NCBI RefSeq assembly: GCF_900106015.1
Contig: NZ_LT629797.1
Span: 1,798,001-1,862,000 of the forward strand
DNA length: 64,000 nt
Source of the DNA: Pseudomonas sihuiensis
GTDB lineage: Bacteria > Pseudomonadota > Gammaproteobacteria > Pseudomonadales > Pseudomonadaceae
Direction of reading: 5' to 3'
The notes below the pieces were generated by a model that did no database searches, was not told where the DNA came from, and saw only the letters and a program-made list of their open reading frames with translations. This document shows, one piece after another, positions 57,683-64,000 of the stretch. Position 1 is the stretch's first letter, and each line of letters begins with the position of its first letter. Both the position numbers and the translations under genes were made by a program.

Positions 57683-59122
57683 TTGATCCAGTTTTTACTC
57701 AACCGGGAGCTGCGCACCGAGCATGCCCTGGACCCCAACGTCACCGTGCTCAACTACCTGCGTGAGCACGTCGGCAAAACCGGAACCAAGGAAGGCTGCG
57801 CCTCCGGCGACTGCGGTGCCTGCACCGTGGTGGTAGGCGAGCTCGATGGCGACCGCGTTCGTTATCGCACCCTCAACTCCTGCCTGACCTTCGTCTCCAG
57901 CCTGCACGGCAAGCAACTGATCACCGTCGAAGACCTCAAGCACCAGGGCAAGCTGCACAGCGTGCAGCAGGCGATGGTCGACTGCCATGGCTCGCAGTGT
58001 GGCTTCTGCACCCCCGGTTTCATCATGTCGCTGTTCGCCCTGCAGAAGAATTCGAGCGGCTACGACAAGGGCGCGACGATGGAAGCGCTGGCCGGCAACC
58101 TGTGCCGCTGCACTGGCTACCGCCCGATCATCGACGCCGCCGAGCAGGCCTGCTGCCAGAAGCAGCCGGATCAGTTCGATGCCTTCGAAAGCAACACCGT
58201 GGCTCAGCTCCAGGCCATCGCCCCGCGTGAAACTGCCGAGCTCAACAGTGGCGACAAGCGCTGCCTGGTGCCGCTGACCGTGGCCGACCTGGCCGACCTC
58301 TATGCCGCCAACCCCGAGGCGCGCCTGCTCGCCGGTGGTACCGACCTGGCCCTGGAAGTCACCCAGTTCCACCGCGAGCTGCCGGTGATGATCTACGTCG
58401 GCCATATCGAAGACATGAAGCGCATCGAGGTGACCGACAAGGACATCGAGATCGGCGCCGCGGCGGCGCTGTCCGACTGCTACGAAGCGCTGTCGCGCGA
58501 GTACCCGGACTTCGGCGAGCTGCTGCACCGCTTCGCCTCGCTGCAAATCCGCAACCAAGGCACCTTGGGCGGCAATATCGGCAACGCCTCGCCCATTGGC
58601 GACGCCCCGCCACTGCTGATCGCCCTCGGCGCGCAGATCGCCCTGCGCCAGGGCAACACGCGGCGCATCCTGCCGCTGCAGGACTACTTCCTCGACTACA
58701 AGGTGACCGCGCGCCAGGAAGCCGAATTCATCGAGAAGATCATCGTGCCGCGTGCCCAACCGAACCAGGCGTTCCGCGCCTACAAGGTGTCCAAGCGCCT
58801 GGACGACGACATTTCCGCCGTCTGCGCGGCCTTCAACCTGACTATCGTCGACGGCGTGGTGCGTGACGCGCGCATCGCCTTCGGCGGCATGGCCGCCATC
58901 CCCAAACGCGCCAGCGCCTGCGAAGCGGCCCTGGTCGGCTCGGCCTGGTATCCGGGCGTGATCGAACGTGCCTGCAACGCACTGGGTGAGGACTTCACCC
59001 CGCTGTCGGATTTCCGCGCCAGCAAGGAATACCGCCTGCTCACTGCCCAGAACCTGCTGCGCAAGTTCTTCCTGGAGCAGCAGTCGCCCGAGGTCGAGAC
59101 CCGGGTTACCGCTTACGCCTGA
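57683..59122 (+). CDS. xdhA: xanthine dehydrogenase small subunit XdhA
   Basis: Carries the two [2Fe-2S] clusters and FAD of xanthine dehydrogenase, passing electrons from the molybdenum subunit to NAD+. The start is TTG at 57683, decided by GGAGG at 57672-57676; it yields the usual MIQFLLNRELR N-terminus (479 residues). Cluster ligands are Cys39, Cys44 and Cys47 (GTKEGCASGDCGACTVV), HGSQCGFCTPGF and GNLCRCTGYRP. The FAD half (about 190-470) contains LLAGGTDLALEV and the GGNIGNASPIGDAPP loop. Confidence 0.97.
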   Translation: MIQFLLNRELRTEHALDPNVTVLNYLREHVGKTGTKEGCASGDCGACTVVVGELDGDRVRYRTLNSCLTFVSSLHGKQLITVEDLKHQGKLHSVQQAMVDCHGSQCGFCTPGFIMSLFALQKNSSGYDKGATMEALAGNLCRCTGYRPIIDAAEQACCQKQPDQFDAFESNTVAQLQAIAPRETAELNSGDKRCLVPLTVADLADLYAANPEARLLAGGTDLALEVTQFHRELPVMIYVGHIEDMKRIEVTDKDIEIGAAAALSDCYEALSREYPDFGELLHRFASLQIRNQGTLGGNIGNASPIGDAPPLLIALGAQIALRQGNTRRILPLQDYFLDYKVTARQEAEFIEKIIVPRAQPNQAFRAYKVSKRLDDDISAVCAAFNLTIVDGVVRDARIAFGGMAAIPKRASACEAALVGSAWYPGVIERACNALGEDFTPLSDFRASKEYRLLTAQNLLRKFFLEQQSPEVETRVTAYA

Positions 59123-59184
59123 TGGCGCAGTGAATTGATCCGCCGCCGGCGCGACCGGCGGCATGCGAAGTTTTGGAGGCGAAG

Positions 59185-61581
59185 ATGTCCAGTCATATCG
59201 AACACAAATCCCAGGAAGAGCTGGCCGCCCTGTTCCGCGCCGGCATGACCAGCGGCGTGGGCCGCAGCGTCAAGCACGAGAGCGCGGACAAGCACGTGTC
59301 CGGCGAAGCGGTCTATGTCGACGACCGTCTGGAATTCCCCAATCAATTGCACGTCTACGCGCGCCAGTCCGATCGCGCCCATGCGCGCATCCTGCGCATC
59401 GACACCAGCCCCTGCTACGAGATTCCAGGCGTGGCCATCGCCATCACCAAGGATGACGTACCGGGCCAACTGGATATCGGCCCGGTGGTCGCCGGCGACC
59501 CGCTGCTGGCCGACGGCAAGGTGGAGTACGTTGGCCAGGTGGTGCTGGCGGTGGCCGCTGACAGTCTGGAAACTGCGCGCAAGGCGGCGATGGCCGCCAT
59601 CGTCGAATACGACGATCTGGAGCCGGTGCTCGACGTCGTCGAGGCCTACCGCAAGAAGCATTTCGTGCTCGCCAGCCACACCCACCGCATCGGTGACTCG
59701 GCCAGCAAGCTGGCCAGCGCCCCGCGTCGCCTGCAGGGCACCCTGCATATCGGCGGCCAGGAGCACTTCTACCTGGAAACCCAGATTTCCTCGGTCATGC
59801 CCACCGAAGACGGCGGCATGCTGGTCTACACCTCGACGCAGAACCCCACCGAGGTGCAGAAGCTGGTCGCCGAAGTGCTCGGCGTGCCGATGAACAAGAT
59901 CGTCATCGACATGCGCCGCATGGGCGGTGGTTTCGGCGGCAAGGAAACCCAGGCCGCCGGCCCGGCGTGCCTGTGCGCAGTGATCGCCCATCTCACCGGC
60001 CGGCCGACCAAGATGCGTCTGCCGCGCATGGAAGACATGAGCATGACCGGCAAGCGTCACCCCTTCTACGTCGAGTACGACGTCGGCTTCGATGACGACG
60101 GCCTGCTGCATGGCATCGAGATGGACCTGGCCGGCAACTGCGGCTACTCGCCGGACCTGTCCGGCTCCATCGTCGACCGCGCCATGTTCCACTCCGACAA
60201 CGCCTACTTCCTCGGCAACGCCACCATCAACGGTCATCGCTGCAAGACCAACACCGCGTCGAACACCGCTTACCGCGGCTTCGGCGGCCCGCAGGGCATG
60301 GTCGCCATCGAGGAAGTGATGGATGCCGTCGCGCGCCACCTCGGCAAGGACCCGCTGGAAGTGCGCAAGCTCAACTACTACGGTAAGACCGAGCGCAACG
60401 TCACCCACTACCACCAGACCGTCGAGCACAACGTCATCCACGAGATGACCGCCGAGCTGGAGCAGAGCTGCGAGTACGCCAAGCGCCGTGAAGAAATCCG
60501 CGCCTTCAATGCCAAGAGCCCGGTATTGAAGAAAGGCCTGGCCATGACCCCGGTGAAGTTCGGCATCAGTTTCACCGCCACTTTCCTCAACCAGGCCGGC
60601 GCACTGATCCACATCTACACCGACGGGTCGATCCATCTCAACCACGGCGGCACCGAGATGGGCCAGGGCCTCAACACCAAGGTCGCGCAGGTCGTCGCCG
60701 AGGTGTTCCAGGTCGATATCGAGCGCATCCAGATCACCGCCACCAACACCGACAAGGTGCCCAATACCTCGCCCACCGCCGCCTCCAGCGGCGCCGACCT
60801 CAACGGCATGGCGGCGAAGAACGCGGCCGAGACCATCAAGCAGCGCCTGGTGGACTTCCTGGTGCGCGAGTACAAGGTCACCCCGGAAGACGTCGAATTC
60901 CGCAACGGCCAGGTACGCGTGCGCGATCACTTCCTGTCCTTCGAGGAGATGATCCAGAAGGCCTACTTCGGCCAGGTCTCGCTGTCGTCGACCGGTTTCT
61001 ACCGCACGCCGAAAATCTACTACGACCGCGACAAGGCGGCCGGCCGCCCCTTCTATTACTACGCCTATGGCGTGGCCTGCGTGGAAGTGCTGGTGGACAC
61101 CCTGACCGGCGAATACCGCATGCTGCGTGGCGACATCCTGCATGACGTCGGCGACTCGCTGAACCCGGCCATCGACATCGGCCAGGTCGAAGGCGCCTTC
61201 GTCCAGGGCATGGGCTGGCTGACCACCGAGGAGCTGGTGTGGAACGCCAAGGGCAAGCTGATGACCAACGGCCCGGCCAGCTACAAGATCCCGGCCATCG
61301 CCGACATGCCCATCGACCTGCGCGTGAAGCTGGTGGAGAACCGCAAGAACCCGGAAGACACCGTGTTCCACTCCAAGGCCGTGGGCGAGCCGCCCTTCAT
61401 GCTCGGCATCGCCGCCTGGTGCGCCCTCAAGGACGCCGTGGCCAGCCTGGCGGACTACAAGGTGCAACCGCAGATCGACGCCCCGGCCACCCCCGAGCGC
61501 GTGCTCTGGGGTGTGGAGCAGATGCGCAAGCTGAAGAAAGCCAGAACAAGCGCCGTCGAAATGGAAACGGTCGGAGCCTAG
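59185..61581 (+). CDS. xdhB: xanthine dehydrogenase molybdenum subunit XdhB
   Basis: Binds the molybdopterin cofactor and oxidises hypoxanthine to xanthine and urate. The ATG at 59185 has GGAGG (59175-59179), giving 798 residues; a TTG four codons earlier is less likely because it would cover the ribosome site. Motifs: GGGFGGKETQA, ASNTAYRGFGGPQ with the substrate-binding Arg, GGTEMGQGLNTKV and the catalytic Glu735 in VGEPPFMLG. It follows xdhA by 62 bases. The stop codon lies inside a long inverted repeat. Confidence 0.97.
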   Translation: MSSHIEHKSQEELAALFRAGMTSGVGRSVKHESADKHVSGEAVYVDDRLEFPNQLHVYARQSDRAHARILRIDTSPCYEIPGVAIAITKDDVPGQLDIGPVVAGDPLLADGKVEYVGQVVLAVAADSLETARKAAMAAIVEYDDLEPVLDVVEAYRKKHFVLASHTHRIGDSASKLASAPRRLQGTLHIGGQEHFYLETQISSVMPTEDGGMLVYTSTQNPTEVQKLVAEVLGVPMNKIVIDMRRMGGGFGGKETQAAGPACLCAVIAHLTGRPTKMRLPRMEDMSMTGKRHPFYVEYDVGFDDDGLLHGIEMDLAGNCGYSPDLSGSIVDRAMFHSDNAYFLGNATINGHRCKTNTASNTAYRGFGGPQGMVAIEEVMDAVARHLGKDPLEVRKLNYYGKTERNVTHYHQTVEHNVIHEMTAELEQSCEYAKRREEIRAFNAKSPVLKKGLAMTPVKFGISFTATFLNQAGALIHIYTDGSIHLNHGGTEMGQGLNTKVAQVVAEVFQVDIERIQITATNTDKVPNTSPTAASSGADLNGMAAKNAAETIKQRLVDFLVREYKVTPEDVEFRNGQVRVRDHFLSFEEMIQKAYFGQVSLSSTGFYRTPKIYYDRDKAAGRPFYYYAYGVACVEVLVDTLTGEYRMLRGDILHDVGDSLNPAIDIGQVEGAFVQGMGWLTTEELVWNAKGKLMTNGPASYKIPAIADMPIDLRVKLVENRKNPEDTVFHSKAVGEPPFMLGIAAWCALKDAVASLADYKVQPQIDAPATPERVLWGVEQMRKLKKARTSAVEMETVGA

Positions 61582-61639
61582 GGTGGGCTTCAGCCCACCA
61601 AGGTCGACGGCGCGTATTGGTGGGCTGAAGCCCACCCTA
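61579..61639. repeat. inverted repeat over the xdhB stop codon
   Basis: Arms 61579-61600 and 61618-61639 are perfectly complementary over 22 bases (TAGGGTGGGCTTCAGCCCAC...), with a 17-base loop. The first arm begins with the TAG that ends xdhB. Inside the xdhABC operon it could stabilise the upstream message or lower xdhC expression. Confidence 0.8.
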
Positions 61640-61657
61640 CTGAAGGCTCTGGCCCCA

Positions 61658-61702
61658 TGGGAGGGGCTTTAGCCGCGACGGTCGCCGCTGAAGCGCCTCC
61701 CA
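61658..61702. repeat. REP-like inverted repeat upstream of xdhC
   Basis: TGGGAGGGGCTTTAGCCGCG (61658-61677) and the inverted TCGCCGCTGAAGCGCCTCCC (61682-61701) form a hairpin with a few mismatches, 19 bases after the inverted repeat at the xdhB stop. Confidence 0.65.
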
Positions 61703-61737
61703 CAAACCGCGAACGAATGATGAATGGGTGTACAACA

Positions 61738-61869
61738 ATGACAAAACACACCGAACCGAATAACCGCCCCGCTCGCCCCGCGCCGGAGCCGATTCTCGAC
61801 CCGTCGCCGAGCAACTGGCGCCTGCCGCGCCCGGGACAGACCACGCCTTCCTGGAGGCTGAGCAAATGA
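61738..61869 (+). CDS. 43-residue ORF overlapping xdhC start
   Basis: A Pro-rich, basic peptide (NNRPARPAPEPILDPSPSNW in its centre) whose stop overlaps the xdhC start (ATGA), with the xdhC ribosome site GGAGG inside its last codons. Only GGGTG lies upstream of its ATG, so its own initiation is doubtful. It could be a leader that couples translation of xdhC, or chance. No family recognised. Confidence 0.4.
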   Translation: MTKHTEPNNRPARPAPEPILDPSPSNWRLPRPGQTTPSWRLSK

Positions 61870-62696
61870 GCTGGATCAGTGCCCTCGCCGAGCTGCAGCA
61901 AAAAGGTGAAGCCTGCGTTCTGGTGACCATCATCGAAGAACGCGGCTCGACGCCGCGTAATGCCGGCTCGAAGATGGTGGTCACCGCCGATCGCATCTTC
62001 GAGACCATCGGCGGCGGCCATCTGGAGTACAAGGCTATGGAAATGGCGCGCGAGATGCTCGCCAGCTGCAGCCAGGACACCCGCCTGGAGCGCTTCTCCC
62101 TCGGCGCCAGCCTGGGCCAGTGCTGCGGCGGCGCCACCGTGCTGCTGTTCGAGCCCATGGGGCAACCACAGGCGCAGATCGCCGTGTTCGGCGCCGGCCA
62201 TGTCGGTCGCGCACTGGTGCCGCTGCTCGCCAGCCTGCCGTGCAAGGTGCGCTGGATCGACTCGCGGGAGAACGAATTTCCCGAGCACATCCCCGCCGGC
62301 GTGGAGAAGATCGTGGGTGACGAAGTGGTCGACGAGGTGGAGAACATGCCGCCCGGCAGCTACTACATCGTCATGACTCACAACCACCAGCTCGACCTGG
62401 AGCTGACCGCGGCGATCCTCAAACGCGGCAACTTCGCCTACTACGGCCTGATCGGCTCGAAGACCAAGCGCGTCAAGTTCGAGCATCGCCTGCGCGAACG
62501 CGGCTTCGCGGACACCCTGATGGCGCGCATGCGCTGCCCCATGGGCCTGCCCGAGGTGAAAGGCAAGCTGCCGGTGGAGATTGCCGTGTCCATCGCCGGC
62601 GAGGTGATCGCCACCTATAACGCCAGCTTCGGCCAGGACGTGAAGAAAGGCGAATCCAGCGTCGCCAAGCTGTTGCCGGCCTCGCGCCGGTCCTGA
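61866..62696 (+). CDS. xdhC: xanthine dehydrogenase accessory protein XdhC
   Basis: Binds molybdenum cofactor, helps its sulfuration and inserts it into XdhB. The 276-residue protein has the N-terminal XdhC/CoxI domain (LVTIIEERGSTPRNAGSKMV; GGGHLEYKA; GQCCGGATVLLFE with the conserved Cys pair) and a C-terminal Rossmann domain (AVFGAGHVGRALVPLLASL; MTHNHQLDLEL; YYGLIGSKTKR). The ATG at 61866 follows GGAGG at 61853-61857. It is the third gene of the operon. Confidence 0.95.
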   Translation: MSWISALAELQQKGEACVLVTIIEERGSTPRNAGSKMVVTADRIFETIGGGHLEYKAMEMAREMLASCSQDTRLERFSLGASLGQCCGGATVLLFEPMGQPQAQIAVFGAGHVGRALVPLLASLPCKVRWIDSRENEFPEHIPAGVEKIVGDEVVDEVENMPPGSYYIVMTHNHQLDLELTAAILKRGNFAYYGLIGSKTKRVKFEHRLRERGFADTLMARMRCPMGLPEVKGKLPVEIAVSIAGEVIATYNASFGQDVKKGESSVAKLLPASRRS

Positions 62697-62698
62697 CT

Positions 62699-62818
62699 CT
62701 AGGTGCGCCCAGCGCACCCTACGGGCCGGGCCGTGGCGCGACGAATTCGCGCCGCGCCCAGTAGAGTGCGCCGCGCGCACCAATAACACCGCATTATCCG
62801 TGGTGCGCACGGCGCACC
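62699..62818. repeat. three GTGCGC-type palindromes between xdhC and guaD
   Basis: TAGGTGCGCCCAGCGCACCC (62700-62719), GTAGAGTGCGCCGCGCGCAC (62761-62780) and GGTGCGCACGGCGCACCGC (62802-62820) are copies of the GTAGGGTGCGC family in direct and inverted order within 120 bases. They could fold into a large hairpin before guaD. Confidence 0.7.
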
Positions 62819-62847
62819 GCACTGCCCGCTCAATCGAGACGTAACAG

Positions 62848-64000
62848 ATGACCACCAATACCAAAGCCTACCGCGCCGCCATCCTGCACAGCCTCGCCGA
62901 TCCGGCCGAGGTCGGTGTCGAGCAGTCCTACGAATATTTCGAGGACGGCATCCTGCTGATCGAAAACGGCAAGGTCGCCCAGGTTGGCCCCGCCGCCGAG
63001 CTGTTGCCGAAGCTGGCCGGCGTCGAGATCCAGCACCATCGCGACGCGCTGATTACCCCCGGCTTTATCGACACCCACATCCACTACCCGCAGACCGGCA
63101 TGATCGCCTCCTACGGCGAGCAACTGCTGGACTGGCTCAACACCTACACCTTCCCCACCGAGCGGCAGTTCGAAGACAAGGCCCATGCCAGCGACGTGGC
63201 GGCGATCTTCCTCAAGGAACTGCTGCGCAACGGCACCACCACCGCCCTGGTGTTCGGCACCGTACACCCGCAGTCGGTGGACGCCTTCTTCGAGCAGGCC
63301 GACAAGCTCAACCTGCGCATGATCGCCGGCAAGGTGCTGATGGATCGCAACGCCCCGGACTACCTGACCGACACCGCCGAAACCGGCTATGCCGAGAGCA
63401 AGGCTCTGATCGAACGCTGGCACGGCAAGGGCCGCCTGCACTATGCGGTCACCCCGCGCTTCGCCCCGACCAGTACGCCGCAGCAGCTGGAGCTGGCCGG
63501 CAAGCTGCTGGCCGAGTACCCGGACCTGTATATGCACACCCACCTGTCCGAGAACCGCAAGGAAATCGAATGGGTCAAGGAACTGTTTCCCGAGCGCAAG
63601 GGCTATCTGGACGTCTATGACCACCACAAGCTGATCGGCCCGCGCGCGGTGTTCGCCCATGGCGTGCACCTGTGCGACGACGAGTGCAAGCGCCTCGCCG
63701 AAACCGGCTCGGCGGTGGCCTTCTGCCCGACCTCCAACCTGTTCCTCGGTAGCGGCCTGTTCGACCTGAACAAGCTGGAAGCCCATGGCGTGCGCGTCGG
63801 CCTGGGTACCGATGTCGGCGCCGGCACCAGCTTCAGCCAACTGCAATCGCTGAACGAGGCGTACAAGGTGATGCAGCTGCAGGGCAAGAAACTCGACCCG
63901 TTCAAGTCGCTGTACCTGGCCACCCTGGGCGGCGCCAATGCGCTGTACCTGGACGACAAGCTGGGCAACTTCCAGCCCGGCAAGGACGCCGACTTCCTGG
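62848..64000 (+). CDS. guaD: guanine deaminase GuaD, 3' end outside window
   Basis: Hydrolyses guanine to xanthine and ammonia, feeding XdhAB. 384 codons are present of about 430 expected; the frame is open to the right edge. The amidohydrolase fold is clear: zinc His pair in PGFIDTHIHYPQTG, LMDRNAPDYLTD, MHTHLSENRKEIEW, FAHGVHLCDDE and the Asp in VGLGTDVGAGTSFSQ. The ATG at 62848 follows GAGACGTAACAG, a weak ribosome site. The spacing of 151 bases and the repeats suggest it may have its own promoter. Confidence 0.95.
   Translation, partial: MTTNTKAYRAAILHSLADPAEVGVEQSYEYFEDGILLIENGKVAQVGPAAELLPKLAGVEIQHHRDALITPGFIDTHIHYPQTGMIASYGEQLLDWLNTYTFPTERQFEDKAHASDVAAIFLKELLRNGTTTALVFGTVHPQSVDAFFEQADKLNLRMIAGKVLMDRNAPDYLTDTAETGYAESKALIERWHGKGRLHYAVTPRFAPTSTPQQLELAGKLLAEYPDLYMHTHLSENRKEIEWVKELFPERKGYLDVYDHHKLIGPRAVFAHGVHLCDDECKRLAETGSAVAFCPTSNLFLGSGLFDLNKLEAHGVRVGLGTDVGAGTSFSQLQSLNEAYKVMQLQGKKLDPFKSLYLATLGGANALYLDDKLGNFQPGKDADFL

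Noticed and set aside
59113..61635. 840-codon open frame antisense to xdhB
   Set aside because: Shadow of xdhB codon use (GC-rich third positions); no ribosome site and no recognisable motif, while xdhB is unmistakable.

Overview
The window looks like chromosomal DNA of a GC-rich Pseudomonas, most like the P. aeruginosa / P. mendocina-oleovorans (Ectopseudomonas) side of the genus. The reasons are the gene families (FadE, a SagS-like hybrid kinase, an OspR-like MarR regulator with glutathione peroxidase, AcnA-Aer, ZipA between Smc and LigA, an xdhABC-guaD purine cluster beside an AlkB alkane hydroxylase), the codon use, and many short Pseudomonas-type REP-like hairpins between genes. From memory, unchecked by any search, the order matches four separate blocks of P. 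aeruginosa PAO1 (about PA2811-2826, PA1561-1564, PA1675-1686 and PA1521-1529) joined together.

Layout. 1-1960: RND efflux pump (permease cut by the window edge, plus adaptor). 2222-3945: YadGH-type ABC exporter. 4100-7952: transglutaminase-like protein, fadE and a small PA2817-like gene. 8027-8552: a Glu-Gly-Glu-Gly tRNA operon on the minus strand with a clear sigma-70 promoter and a terminator. 8674-11649: PA2820-like membrane protein, a GST, and a free-methionine-R-sulfoxide reductase coupled to a DUF815-type ATPase. 11760-15083: hybrid kinase (+), then ospR-gpx (-) with a perfect 24-bp palindromic operator over the gpx promoter. 15294-20528: pdxB, a MATE pump, a DUF3080 lipoprotein, tusA, rlmM. 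20785-25268: acnA and aer. 25269-28177: a single A+T-rich 795-codon gene, clearly foreign, whose N-terminus looks like a Cap4/DUF4297-type PD-(D/E)XK nuclease; it is the best candidate for an undescribed (defence) system here. 28178-32239: accessory enzymes (VOC protein, small PD-(D/E)XK protein, SDR with a lost catalytic Tyr, GNAT, DinB, GATase, RraB-like).

32559-36826: a minus-strand cassette of flavin monooxygenase, alpha/beta-hydrolase and short-chain dehydrogenase with a divergent AraC-type regulator, which reads as an alcohol-to-ketone-to-ester-to-acid route. 36998-38377: alkA-ogt alkylation repair. 38379-43107: exported histidine phosphatase, a PLDc_N peptide, a degenerate acireductone dioxygenase, an MFS transporter, aroC and an exported hydrolase. 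43144-48080: unknown membrane-anchored protein, prmB, isochorismatase-family protein, Smr protein, folE and a glutaredoxin-like protein. 48320-55930: ligA, zipA, smc and a GntR regulator. 56164-64000: alkB, then xdhA-xdhB-xdhC-guaD (guaD cut by the window edge), converting hypoxanthine/xanthine to urate and guanine to xanthine.

No CRISPR array, prophage, complete insertion sequence or rRNA operon was seen. Functional names rest on motif recognition by eye; no database search was run.
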